Shown here: positions 10,501-23,560 of the stretch, in pieces
How the letters are laid out: each line of letters begins with the position of its first letter
Position numbering within the stretch: the stretch's first letter is position 1
NCBI RefSeq assembly: GCF_004027225.2
Contig: NC_044288.2
Span: 21,214,744-21,278,743, forward strand
Direction: 5' to 3'
DNA length: 64,000 bases
DNA from: Strigops habroptila
Taxonomy: Eukaryota; Chordata; Aves; Psittaciformes; Psittacidae
Notes under the pieces: model-generated
The model's database searches: none
What the model was told of the DNA's origin: nothing
Seen by the model: only the letters and a program-made list of their open reading frames with translations
Made by a program: the position numbers and the translations under genes

Positions 10501-13500
10501 TGACTCTGTTTGCAGCATTCTCTCGAGCGGAATTGATGCTTCTTGTTAGTGATAATATGACTTAATCAGCTTAATTATGGTGAGACATAAGTAGACACCT
10601 TTGTGTATTGAATAACTTATGACCTACTGGACCAAAAAGCACGAATGAAGGCTTGGAAAATAAATTAAATATGACCCCTAGTGCAGTCTGCACTTTGACG
10701 AACGATTCGTCTCCCATGAAATTCAATGATTTACAAACCTTACATTTGAATAAGTGATATATTTCTTGCATTTTTTAAACAATAGCAGCGACTTTAATTT
10801 CAGCATTTGGAATTCCAAGTGTTTCTCTGATGCCAGGAAGCAGGGCAAACAAGTTCATGGTAAACGAGTTGAAAAATTAAGCATTTGTGCAGTGAGCTAT
10901 CAGAAAGACATGCAGAGGATCTGCAGGCATTTGTGATATTTATTTCAATTCATTGCTAGGGATATCTACAACAACAGGTGAAAAAATGCATCGGAAGACA
11001 TGAAGAGAGAGCAAAGATTTCCAGAAGAGTTGCTAATGTTGTCAAATCAAATCCGTACATTTCAGTAATGTCTACAACAGAAAATACCATTAAATAGCTC
11101 CAGAAATGTCTTATCATGCATTTTGCCTGCACAGAAAATAAATCATACAAAGGAAAGAGAAGCAGGAAAAGCAAGAAAATGATTATGAGCATTAGCAGGG
11201 TTTCTAATAGGCCAGGATGCAGAGACTCTGTGATAGCAGGCTGCATGTGAACTAGAAAAATTGGGGTTAAATTGCTATGTGAACCCAGAGAAAAGATGAG
11301 CTGTCTGAATACGTTCTGTTCTATTGCAATGAGTCACTGAATTTTGTGTCCAAATCTTCCTTTAAAAAGCACTGGAGTTCATCATGATGCAAACAATAAA
11401 GCGGATCTCTACACAAGGATTTTTTGCAGCCCAAGTCTATTTGAAATTCAGAGGTTAGTTTAGAATTCAGCATCAGAAGGAAGCCTGGCTAGTTTGACGA
11501 GTCTGCTCTGAAGTCCACGTCCATATTTCTTGGTATTTTAACTAACAGAATGGGGGGGGGGGGGAGGAAGGAGGGTTCATACTGACAATGGTGAGGGCTG
11601 AGGGCTTAATATTTCTGTCAGAGAGCTGCTGCTCTTTTGCAGCCAGTTTATCACTGCACTTGTTCTGCAGTTGTTCAGTCTGTATTGCCTAAATCTCCAA
11701 ATCCCCCCCAGTACAGATGGAGCATATTCACACCAGTATATAAATGTAAGGGCTTTGACCAGGGGCTGAATCCCACCTGGAGGATCCCTGTTGTCCCCAG
11801 TTTCCTCCTTGGCCTTCCTTTAATATCATTTACCAGAAGTGGAGATAAAGCCCTCTGTGCCCAGCACCTGTCTGTCAGTGGCTTTTTATCAGAGACCAGA
11901 GGAACAGATTTGCTATTTGTTTTGAGTCTCCCCTAGAAGGCCAAATTTCAGTAATGTAATCCTGAAAATCCTGAAATCCATTCTTAAATCTAAAGTGGAT
12001 TTTTTCTGTTGCCAGGAAATGTAATGTTATATTCAGTTTGCTTACCTAAACCATCTTTTCTTCCTTTTCATTTCCCCTGCAAACTAATCTGGTAGCTGCC
12101 CCACTATGTGAGGAGATCTACAGGTGGGATTGAATCCTTTTCCCATGTTACCCAGGAGTCTTCTTGGTTGGTTGTGCCACATGACATGAGCCATTTCACT
12201 GCCTTAATGCCTATCTGATGGTATTTACCATGATGGTCATGTTCCTCTCATATCTGAACAGCCTTCATCATGCCCATCCTGTTGCTGTAGGCTTCACCCT
12301 CATGCCCTCTTTTCTGCCTCTCTTTTGGCTCAAGTTTTATATCATCTGCTATAGTTTCCTAGTGAGGCTGGATCAAATCTGACCTTGCTTGGAGCAGAAA
12401 GTTGGCCCAATCACTTCCAGGTATCTCTTTCAGCCTCAGTCATCATGTGAATCCATGAAGATCCCATACTGCAACCTTCAAATCACTGGTGCAGTGTGGC
12501 CCCTCCATGTTACCCACATGATGCACAATACCAGCAGGACAAAACCATCCTATCTGCTGTGCTTGTGTCTACTGAGCCATCTTGCGTGCAGCCTTGTGGT
12601 GTCTGAAAACCAGGGTGGATCTATGCAGGGTACCACGGCTGACCAGCAAGACACTTCCAATCTTACAAGGGAGCGGTTAGAAGATAATTTCTGGTCCTCC
12701 TATCGTGGAGACCAGCAGGGGCAAGTTACAGGCTATTTGAATGTTATACCTTCTTTAAAAAGATAACAAATAAACCAAAAACTTGGGTCTGAAGGGACAA
12801 ATCACAGCACAGAGCTTGAGTACACAAGGGCGACCTTCATGTCTTTCCCCAAGCCTTTCTGTCTAGTAAAACACTGTCTGTCTGCTGAAGGAATGAGGAA
12901 GAAAGACCACTCCGAAAGCCACTTGTGAAAAGCTTGATGCTGTTGGCATGGAGAATTTTCTTCACAAAGGACCTCTATATGCAAATGGGAAATGGAGATG
13001 GAGTGGGAAATGAGCCCAGCAAAAAAATCATGGAAGTTTTTTGCTGCCTGCAGGTGAAATTCAAGTGAAAAACAAGGGGAAGGAGGGTGGGGGGAGAGAA
13101 AAATGAAACAGCCTCCTCTCTGCATAGATTGCGTTGCTGGGGAAGCTCTGAATCTTGCAAGGCAGAACAATTGTCTGCTCAGAGGTTCCTTCCCCAGGGA
13201 CTTTGCCTGGGATAGTTTCATTCATTTATCCCTGACTCCTGACATCTGCATAACACGCTCACAGAGAGAGTTATTAGTTTAATTTTCTTGTGAATTACAA
13301 CAGAGGCAAAGAGAATTAGAAAAGACTTTTTTATTATTATTATTATTATCATTCCTTTTTGTTTTCCAGTTGAGAGATTGTAAATTAGGCCATTCATCCT
13401 GCTAACACCAGTAGGGACCCAAACCCAAGCCTTTCTGGGGTAATTGGTTTCTGATGAGCAATCACTTGTAAAACCAATAGCAAAGGCAAGAAGTAAAATA

Positions 13501-16500
13501 TAAATTCTCCCTTTACATGCTGAGCTTTTCATTAGGATTGTGTGCTGGTTTCTTTCTGGGATTTAGTGGAAAAACCAAGAAGTGGTAAACAAGGCAGTGG
13601 GCTAAGCCTGACAAGGAGTTTGTATTAACACAAAACTGGAAGAAGAGCATTGTCCAATGCCCTTGGGAAGAAATAAAGCAGCTGCAGAATTCCTCAAGCT
13701 ACAGCTTTCTAGGGAGCCATTTGGCCAAACTAAGGCCTTGGGCAGGCACCAGAAATGGCAAATCTTCTCACAAGCATGTGTTTTCATGTGGGGCAGCCTG
13801 AGTGTGTTTCTGTCTAGCAGAAATCAAAATGTTGAGGAAAGAAACAAAAACCTAAGACACCAGGGGCAGTTGTCTATGCTGCAAGTCTAACCAGAGTGGC
13901 TAATGGAAATTTGCGATCCCTTGTACCCTGCAGCTTGCAAAATGTAGTGGACCATGTTATCTGGATTTGTACAAGGGCTGAGACTGTGAGTCAGGCTCCA
14001 GTTCTCTTTTTATTCCCCAGTTCCAAGTGAGAAGGCTGCTCATCTGCACCAGCTTTTGTTTCCCTGATGAACGTCACGGTGCTTAAGGCTTGATTTATTT
14101 ATTTATTTTGGAGGCAAATTAAGTATCAATGTAGATGCAGCTTCCAATGGTTTCTAGGTTGAGGTTGTGGGGCTGCCATTCATTGGCTTAACTGGATTGC
14201 TTGCTGTTTTATGGGAGGTTTTTTTCTCAGTTAATCTTTTGGCACACATGCAGCTGGTTGTTGCCTTATAGATGAGTAGAGAACAGCAGGCTTGACAAAG
14301 ACTGAATATTTTTAAGCTCATGTACACAGAAAAGCTTCCAAAACAAGAATGAGGAAGACATATCTCTAACAAAACAAACCAAGCAAAACTCTTCAAACAA
14401 ATCCGCTTTTTCAGCTTCCAAATGATGAAAGCTGATCCCAAGGAAACCAATGTGGAGTAAAATCCACAGATTGGACTCAGCCCTGAGCAACCTGGTTTGA
14501 GCAGAGGGGAACGGACCAGATGTTGTCCAGACATATGTTCCAAACACAATGATTCTGTGATCACAGCTTTTTCCTTCCCTTAACCCCCCAAAATAAGGAC
14601 CTGTTGCTGCAGCCACAGGAAGAAAGGAGACAATTTGGACATTTCAATATTTGCATCACATTTACTTACAACATACAGCTCAGTGCAATATTCTGCACAC
14701 TTATCAAGCAAACCAGTTTCTGTTTCTCCCATTTGGAGCCAAGCTTTCCGGGAGCCTCATAAAGCCCGTACTAACTGTGCCTTGTTATTGGTCACACACC
14801 AGCCAGACTCTGTTGACTGCCCTGGCTTTTTGGCCTCCTACCTCAAACATGAGGAAACCTTGTCATTTTGGTACTACTTCAGCAGAAGCAAGTGTCTTTC
14901 CATGACAAAGCCCAGGATCACTCACCTAGGCTTAAACACTGGAAGTTAGGGGGATATAAGGCATTGAGAAGTGAAGAGGTTTTCGTTAACTGTGATGTGA
15001 CATAGGAGAGGTGGAACAGGAACAGCTGATCCCAGCAGTTTTCCAAACTGCCCAAGCCTCTGGAATCATTAATGATAATTCATCCCCTTCTGCCTGCAAT
15101 GTGGGCAGAGGTTTGTACAAGAAGAGAGAACTTGTGCCTTCCTGTCAAACTGTGCAAGCACAACCCCCATGGCCTGGCCCTGCACCCTCACCTCTACTGG
15201 TACCTCATCTCTAAAACCTATACAGGCAGAAGCGGAGTCTGCAGGTAATGAACTTCCTTTCCTACTTTGAATAGCTGGTTCCCCACCTCCTTCTGTCTTC
15301 CCCAAACAATCCCGCATGCCCTTGCTCTGCAGAGAGCTGAAGTCCCCAGCTGAGTTCTCTTCTGCACGTGTATCTGGCTGATCTTTCTGAGCACGCTCCC
15401 ATTTTGTCTTTATGGATGTGTCTGTCCTCCAAGTGATGAACAGTGCAGCTGAGCCTTTCACTCTCAAGGGTGGAAATAAGGGGGAAAATGCAGGAAGTGA
15501 ATCCTTCTGACTTTTTTTGTCTGTTTTACTTTGCAACTTTGTTCTTTTGCATACGCCTTGTATTTCCGTTTTTTGAGTTTATTAATGAGGAGGTTGGGAC
15601 TGAAGAATAGCAACAGCTCACACATTGCACATTCCTTTAAAATGTGGGTGCTATTTAAAAAGATTTATTCACTGTGGCAACAATTTGTCAAAGGCACAAA
15701 GTGGTGATTGAAGAAGATTTACCCACCCAGAAAGCAATTTTGTTGCTGTTGCAGGTTTTGCTTATTCTCTGCTTTATTCTGTGACCTGGCCTAGGAAACT
15801 CATCGGGGATATTATGTGCTTGGGAAGTCTGTGAAAGAGAAAAGTAGGTGACATTCTGGACCTGCACAGCTGGTGTGCAGCAAAGGAAAGTGAAAGAAAA
15901 AGCACCATGGTGGGAAATCTGTCGGATTTAACAGCCTTATATATAAAAATTTCTGCCATGGAATAATATTTGTAGTTGTTGTTACAGAAAGAAGAAAGAA
16001 AGATAGGCAGAGCACTGAAAACTGGATAAAATAACCACTATCTGACCAGGAACCCTGTACCACTGTTGGAATTTCCCTCAATTCCCTTTCTGGTGGACAT
16101 TTAAGGGAATCTGTGGTATTAGGGATAGGAAAGAAAATTGCAATGGAAGCAGGGTGCAAGGTATTATATGGTTTCCACCTGAAACTGCAAAGAGCTCAGT
16201 CTCTGGCAGCCCACAGCCCCCCTTCACATCATGCTCACTGGCCACCTTAGGACAACATCCCCAGCTTTTACATCCTGATTCTCCTTTCTGCGGCATCATT
16301 TCATGCAGTTTTCCCTATTGCTGCAGAGCAAGGAGGGAGGAATTCTTTCTCCTGCAACTGCATCATTCTCTCGCTTTGTTTACAGAGGCTGAAATGAAGA
16401 AAACTCACCCTTGTGCTAAATCTGTTGGGCATGGGGAGCGTGGTGGAGGCACGGAAGTGGAATTATATTGCAAATGTCAGGAGCTATGAAAAATGTAACA

Positions 16501-16690
16501 GACTTTCATATTCTTCTGCTGTTATTGCTGAGTGTCTCTCACCTGCATTCACATAAAGTGAAGTGCCTTTTACCAAGCCCAGAGGCCACTGAGCAGAAGA
16601 AATTGCCAGGATTCCTATTTGTATTTTAACACTGCACTATGGATTGCGTCCTAATAATAAATGCACTTTCCCTCTAAACTCTCGTTGTAA
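7501..16690. other. Gene-poor spacer, no recognised gene
   Basis: Over nine kilobases of ordinary to AT-rich sequence, no protein family could be recognised on either strand. Simple-sequence elements are a G homopolymer at about 11551-11563, a TTA/ATT run at about 13329-13350 and a short TTTA run at 14095-14110. Short open frames of 60-150 codons occur but lack recognisable domains or splice support. I cannot exclude distal enhancers or noncoding RNAs. Confidence 0.5.
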
Positions 16691-16805
16691 CAGAATCACA
16701 GAATGGTTTGGGTTGGAAGGGACTTCTAGAAATGATGTAGTCCAACCCCCCCTGCCAAGGCAGGGCCACCCAGAGCAGATTACATAGGAATGTATCCAGG
16801 TGGGT
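16691..16805 (-). mobile_element. CR1 LINE 3'-end fragment
   Basis: The stretch starting agaatcacagaatggtttgg and continuing through ttggaagggac and tccaaccccccctgcc is the reverse complement of the avian CR1 3' end. It is a short, non-coding, 5'-truncated copy. The left edge is the 3' end of the element, and the right edge fades at about 16805. Confidence 0.85.
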
Positions 16806-17574
16806 TAATTTTAATTAAATTAGTAATTAGCTTTCAGCTTCAAGACTTCATTTAAACCCTCAACCATGAGGGTTAATCCTTCTATCATGCTCCCTTAAAT
16901 TTCAGCCCCAGTATCCTGCTACTTATACCTTATGAGTGACTTCTATGTTCCAAATTATAACTACAGCCCCTGCCTTCCGTGATACCTAGCTGGTGCTGAG
17001 CCAGCCAGTTGGATGCTGCTCTGAAGATGTAAAACATTAACGATGCATCTCTCCATAGCTCACTTTCCCGTGGGGGTGTGTTTCAAGGTAAGTGGTTTGC
17101 ATAAGACCCCTCAGAGACCCGCATTTAGTTTATTCAGTAGTATAAACAAACTGCTGCTTTTGTGCTTCTCCCTACAGAGCAAAGAAAAACCCATTTTATA
17201 CATTAAAATTGAACATAGAGTTGCTGAAAGGTCTGTGATGGCTTTTTCTGGAGCTCAGAGCACCTTATCTAATTCTGAGCGGGGTCTTACAGGGCATAAG
17301 CAATTTCTCGCCGTACATCCCCCTCCTCTCTTAAGACCCGGGCTCCGGTGGGGGATATGGGGTCACCGGCCCCCAGCTCTGCCTGTCTCACTGTCCAAGG
17401 CTGGGGGAGTTCCTGCCGAGAGCAGTATCGGTTTTCTCCACGGGGTTATTTTCATTTCACTTCAATACAGCGATCCCCACGGTTCAAAAAACAGCTCCAG
17501 GAGGGGAAACCTGGCTCTCCGCGACACAATTAGCATAATCCCTGGAAGTAAAGGGCTTAAGTCCTGACTCCTGT

Positions 17575-19400
17575 TGTTTTATCAGCAGTCACGGCATGTC
17601 GCTCCCTGCGAGGCACCGGCGAGGCCGGCTGCTAACGGGGCCCTCGGCTTCCAGCCCCGCCGCGGAGAGTAGCACCGGAGAGCCCCGACGGCTCGTCCGT
17701 GCTGTGCCCCCGGGGAGCCCCGGCGGTGGTTCTCCCCGGACACGGGGGCTGGAGGGGAGCGAACCAAGGCTGAACCAGACCTTGTTCAGTCCCAGACGCT
17801 CAAAGGCAGGATCGGGGCTTGGGGGAACGGAGACGAATTTCATCCTTTCCCTCCTTGTCGTGAGGTCGGTTCTGGTAAGGCACAAAAAGGAGCGGTGGAA
17901 GATAAATGAACAGCTCCTCCACGCCGGGATTTGAGCAATCAGGAAATATAGTCTGAGCTGGAAAGTGCCCGAGCATCTGTTGGGTTATTAATAAATTGTA
18001 TGCAATCTGTCCGGGATGAACCTCGGGATGGAGAGGAACCATCTGCTCCCGAGCGGTAGCTTTAATGGGGTCTGGGGAATGAACTTAGTGGATGAAAGGC
18101 AATGGGATCGGCCAGGCGGGTTCCCGGAGCGCTGCTCTGGGCACAGCTTTCCCAGGGAGGGACAACGCGGGGGTTCCCCCACCCCCGGAACAGGACCCCG
18201 CACGGATGCGCAGAGAACTGGGATTCAGGCCGAACGTGGGCATCATCTCTCCGGCCTCACAGGCTCGGCCAGCTCTCGGGGAACTTGTGCTTTCTTTCGA
18301 GATCCCTTCCAGAAACCAAAGGGTCTTGGGCCAGGGAGAGCCCCGCTCCCAGGGGCTGCCTTGTGTCCCCAGTCCTGGGGGATGCAAGGACACATTTATT
18401 CCCTCCCCCCTTTCCTCTCGGTCAGTGCTTATTGCTGCTCATAAATACTATTTTCCACCTTTTATCCTTTAACGGTGCCAACTGCAGAATGCTGGGGCAT
18501 GGAAGGGTTATCATATGAGTGCAGAGTGAATAGCCAAAATGCTCATTGCTGGCAGACATCTCTGCCTGATCGCGGGGATGCGAAGCTCTGTCAGTGGACA
18601 TGCATTCCCTTAGGAAGAACCCAGGACGGTGTCCCCGAAACACGTGAGAAAACCTGGGTTCCCATACACCCCACTAGGAAGAACTCCAGCCTAAATCCAG
18701 GCCATGGGAGGATATAACCTACAGCGAAAGGGAAGAGAGGCAGAAAAGGAAGGAGCGCAGGCGCCGCTGGGCGGAGCTGTGCAGATGGAGCTGCGGGCGG
18801 GCAAACTCGCTGCTTCCCCTTCGAGAAGGATAACCGGGAACCCCGGCCCCGCAGCGACCGCCCAGACGGAGCGCTGACAAACGCTACCGCTCCGCTGTCA
18901 CCCGGCGGCGGAGCAAAGGCTGCCGGGACCTTCCGGCGACGGGAGGAAGCGGAGCCGAGCTCCGCCTGCTCCCCGGAGGGGTTTGGGTTGCGGGACGCGG
19001 CTCTGCTCTGGCTTGGAAGTCGCTGTGGCGGGGGGGGAGCGGGGTAGGGGTGGTGGGGAGGATATTCTTCGTTAATGAATTAATTACTTTAAATGCATTT
19101 TCCGGGCTCACTGGGCCGCTCCCCGGGCTCGGAGGCAGGCGCTGGGCTTGTCGGAGGGAGCTGAGCGGCTGGGGGCCGGCAGCGGCGGGCTGATCGGCAC
19201 CGGCCATCGCCGGGGGAGGGAGGCAGGTAGGTTTCAGCTCTACCAGCTCTCTGAAGACAGCGGTGGAAAGGGAAGGGTTTGGTGTCCTTTGCCCGCTCTC
19301 TGAACCTGCCCCTCTTATGTTCGATGCTGAAGGTGATGGTGCAGAAGGAAGGGCTGAACCCCGCGGCGGTGAGTGCTCCAGCCGCTGAGGTCACCCCTTT
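17575..19400. promoter_or_regulatory. CpG-rich region between the first protocadherin and the alpha array
   Basis: Two CpG-rich islands lie here, at about 17580-18400 and 18730-19400, set in AT-richer flanks. The second runs through GC-box-like sequence and ends near a splice-donor-like GGCAG|GTAGGT at about 19226. No cadherin sequence is present in any frame. It may be a promoter with a noncoding first exon, or a regulatory island of the locus. Confidence 0.4.
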
Positions 19401-22104
19401 CCCCGGCTTTCCCACGGGCGGTCACTCGCTCAGTGTTTAGGGCACTCTTAGTGTTTAGGGTAGGAGATGTTTTAAGAGCTTTCGGTCTCAAAAGGGCTTT
19501 GAAATCAGATATCGGCTTTTCTGTGCCGTGCTCTAACAGCTCAACGGCGTCAAAGAGGCGTCAAGGACCCCCTTTCCAAGAGGACAAATCCGACAGTGTG
19601 TGCTCGGGGCTCGCTAGCCCTTCGGGAGGGGACGGGCTCTTCTTTCCGTCTCAGGATGGTAAGGCTGGAAGCGTTCTGTGTCACGGGAGTCCTGCTTTGA
19701 GTCCGGCGGGGGTCGAACTGGAGCTTTCCGAATATCCCTGGAGAAGTCCGTCTGTCTCCCCCTGTCTAAAGAACGACAGGAGACGAACGTTTCGGCTGGT
19801 GTTTGCCATTGGGCTGTACTTGCTTTTCTAAGAATCCAGCGTTTACTCTTTGAGCTCTGATGGACGAACTGGTGTGGGGATGTTGAAACTCACCGTGGTT
19901 ATTTTTTACAACAGCTTAACTAAGCTTTCACCCCTTCTAATGAAGGAGGCTTGGAGTAATGCCTGGGCACTTGATGGGCTTTTGGGGTGTAAAGGTGAGT
20001 AGCTTTCAGTAATTTTTCTGTACAGATTCTTTCTTGATGTGGATCACCACTCCTCACATCTTGCTGCTTAGTCAGGGGCACAGGGCATACTCCATATGGA
20101 GACTGACTAAACTTGCAGCAGCTAAACTAAGCCTCCCACCAAATCGGGTGCTTTTACAGGATCATCTCAGCTTTTTCTGATGACCTTTGTTGCTTCTCAT
20201 TATAGATCTGTAGTAGTAGCACAATGCTATAATGCTTAAGGATTTGCCAATGCTACCAGCTTCCCTACTGCTGCTCAGCTAGCAGCTGGATTTCATCAGA
20301 ATGTGAGAATCTGGCATGGACTGGATGTGACTAAACAAGAATCAGCTCTTCCAATGTGTGCCCTTGTGACTCTTCCAGCAGTTATCCTGGATTCTTTACC
20401 TGTTTCTTTGCATATAGAAATACTTTTATCCATTGCTAAGCTCAGATCTCTGACGTCGTGGGATCATTTATTCAAGTTGCTGCTTGGTGGATATAGAAAT
20501 GGTGCAGACAAGTGTTCAGACCACAGGAGAAGGGACACCATGTCCTATATTCTCGATGTTAGTGCTCCTCATCTCATTAAAAGCTGTTCTACTGATTTAA
20601 AACCTCCTCCAACATTTTACAATGAGCTTAACTTGGGTCCTAGCACGGCTCTTAAGATACTTGAAAATAAAGCGATGCTGCTCTTGGTGACATCGGCATT
20701 ATATATTCATCCCTATGAATATGGCATGAAATATTGCTCAAAAAAAAAATCTACTTATTCCAGGTAAGTGGATTAGCTCGGCAAGCAGGTAAGTAGGGAA
20801 AACAAACGAGCACGAAACAAAAAAACAGCAAACTGAACACCACCACCCCCAAATCAGCAACAACGAAACGAAACCCCACCGAAACAAACAAAACCTCACC
20901 GAAACAAACAAACAACAAAACCACAAATCCCCAAACCTATCCTGCTTAAACACCTCTGGTCCTGGACTCAAATGGGGCGAGCATGATGAATGTGTTTATA
21001 GAAGATCTGTGATGGCACCTCTCCCTATCCACGAGTCAAGACAAGGGATCTCTATCCAAACCTTTATTTCCTTTTGCTACACGAATTAAACAAACTGCTG
21101 GAAAACTCCAGGAAACTCGAAGGTTGGGAATGTGTCTCCAAATTAACCTGGCAAAAATCGTGCCTTGTAGAATCTTGTTCGTCGGTTCTCTGTTATCAAA
21201 AAGATCAACTCCGTCGTCTGCTCCTGGAAGAAGTTAATAAATGCTGTTCTGCTTGGTAGGATAGATTTGTCTCTCTCTGCTTACCTGTGGTGTAGTAATG
21301 ACGGAGAGTGCAGAAAATCCGTGTGAAGACCTAAACAGTGGAAGAGAAGGATAAAACCTGTATGGACGTTATGAATGTGATAACGATGTGCTAATGGGCT
21401 TCGTAAGTCTGAGTCCCCGGCAGGAGCAGTGTCTGCCGAAGGTCCCTTTTGCTGTTTACCGTGGGCTGCTTTGCTCGAGAGTGGTGCTGGAGGGAAAGAC
21501 CGCTCTTCATCTTGAAAGGCTGAACTTCCGCAGGGATTTTGGAGAAATTAAACGTGATCTGCCTGAACGTCTTCGAAGGGGAGAAAACCCTGTCACGGTC
21601 GGGATAAGGAAATTCAGGTAAGTTACAAAGACGATGTAGGAAGAGTTTGTGTTTTGATGGCATAGACCATACAAAATTGGCATCAAGGATACATCTGTAA
21701 TCAAGACATTATTGCTGTCCACGAAAAGCCTGACTACCTTCAGCAGCAGGTAAGCACTGATTTTTGTATGAACCAGCAGCACTGTGAAGATCAGTCAGGC
21801 AGGAATACAGAAAGGTCAGTAGGCACGTTTGTATTCCATAATGTTTTGAACTGTGGTCTGTGTACATGAGCTGCAGAGGTAACGGCAGAAGTCGGTCTCA
21901 CCCTTGGTCCAGCTGTGGGAAGTGCAGCAGCTCGGCTGCCTGCGAGGGCCCAGAGAGCTCATGGTGAATGTGAACGAGGGCAGATTTTGCCTGCGTTCAA
22001 ACTTCAAATGGTGGTTAAAAATCCTCCCACAGCCACGCAGCCACCTTTGCCTGGATGGGGGAGTTGGGGACGATAATATTTTTTGATCGTTATTATCTTT
22101 ATTG
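19401..22104. other. Intergenic stretch with two open segments ending at splice donors
   Basis: An open frame at 20303-20767 (154 codons) and another at 21388-21621 (77 codons) each run to a perfect CAG|GTAAGT (GT at 20764 and 21618). The proteins match no family I know. Between them, about 20810-20935 is a low-complexity A/C-rich run of aaacaaa and aaacccc. These could be exons of an unannotated transcript or chance open frames. I do not call genes. Confidence 0.3.
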
Positions 22105-23560
22105 CTGGGACATGCTGTTGTGGTGGGGCAGTGTCTGGATACTATGGCAGTAATCTTCCAAGTGGCACGGAGTAAGGCTTGAGGCATCCATTATGGGGAG
22201 AGTGGCTGACTGGGGAAGAGTCTTCCCTGAAGAAATGGAGATGCTGTGTAGAAAATGGACTGTGTCATTGGGGAAGAACTGGAGACTCACATTGGCAATG
22301 AGTTGTTAACAGTGGATGAAATGCAGCTGGCAGAATTTTGGCAATTACTGGGTGGCAAAGTTTGAGGCTGTTGGCTGTCAGTGTGGGGATAGCTGGGGAT
22401 GGCTTTTCCAGTGTCCCGAGCTGAGCCTAATGTTTAGAGAATGTCCTTAGCTTTCTGGTGTCCTTCCTGCTTCCCGTGTGATAGAAGTGCATAAGGGAGC
22501 CCTGTGCAGTGTCCAGTGATTTCAAGGCTTTTGCAGATGTGGGTCATGTTTTCTGTCTCCCCCAGAAATCTCTGATAAAGTTAAGGGAAAACGTCCTTAA
22601 GAACCAATTCCCCTCCCCTGAAAATCTTCCTTTTCTGAAGAAGTAACCAGTGATGCTATTTCAAGGCTTTTGCAGATGTGGGTCATGTTTTCTGTAAGTG
22701 GCTCCTGCCTGAAAAAGATGAGTCTGAGAGACAGATGTACTTTTGTTCCTGTTTCGTTGTGATACCTTCATGATGGATTGACTGAACATAGCCTGGATTG
22801 TGTGTTGGACTCAATGATCCTTATGGGGCCCTTCCAAGTGGAGATATTCCATGATTCTATGATTGGCGCAAAGCACCACTGCCTGCTCTCATTGCTTTCT
22901 TGCTGCTTCCAGGCAGAATGTGAGCAAGTGACAGCCAGCACGGACGGAGGAGGAACCCTAATCTGTTTCTCAGAGTGGATATGTTTGGCATCGAGGGGAT
23001 ATCACGGTGTTCTCTTGGTAGCTTTTGACGGATGGCTTGTGCTAGTGAAGGAGAAGTATTCTGTGGGAATTAGTGCCTCTGGGTATGGAGTTAAAAAGAA
23101 GCAAGGTCCTGACATAGAATGTGAAGGTAGAAAATGAGGCTGGAAGAATGGTTCTTCATCGAGGTACAGGAGGAGTGCTTAGGAGTGTGATGGCCCCGTG
23201 CTTTTTTAGCTTTCTTGGAGGATTGGTGTGCTGGGCTGTGACGGGTTTGAGTTCTTAAATGAAAGATTCCCCCTGGGTTGTTTGGGATCATCGGAGCCTG
23301 TTTGCACAAATGTCGAAGAACCTGTTGCTTAGTCTTTTGTTTCAGAGGGTGATGGATTTTCTTTACTGAGAGTTCGAGAGTGTTCTTTCAGAAGTGGAGG
23401 TGAAGGGGGAGTCTGTTGCATAGATCGGAGGAAAGCAGGAAGGTTGGTCCTTGTGGAAGGAAAGAACTCTTGCCAAAGTGCATGTCCGTGCTGCAGAGAG
23501 AGAGTGATGTAATCGTACATAAAACGTGTTGGTTAAGGAGAGAAAGCACAAAAGAAGAAA
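22105..23560 (+). repeat. Duplicated intergenic unit, copy before alpha exon 1
   Basis: This sequence recurs in altered form before every alpha exon. Marker phrases are caaagcaccactgcctgctc, tttcttgctgcttccaggca and gatttctcagagtggatatg-like segments, all in the same order. It shows that the alpha exons spread by tandem duplication of a multi-kilobase unit. This copy alone is split by a CR1 fragment at about 22792-22866. Confidence 0.75.
22792..22866 (+). mobile_element. CR1 3'-end fragment inside the duplicated unit
   Basis: The segment ggactcaatgatccttatgg through ttccatgattctatgatt is the CR1 3' terminus in + orientation, ending in the typical attctatg octamer repeat. The corresponding spot in sister copies (about 29900, 37800, 47220, 57500) reads straight through without it. 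Confidence 0.8.

Noticed and set aside
7501-16690. tRNA, snRNA or other structured RNA genes in the spacer
   Set aside because: No cloverleaf, A/B box pair or recognisable small RNA sequence was seen by eye; a covariance search was not possible.
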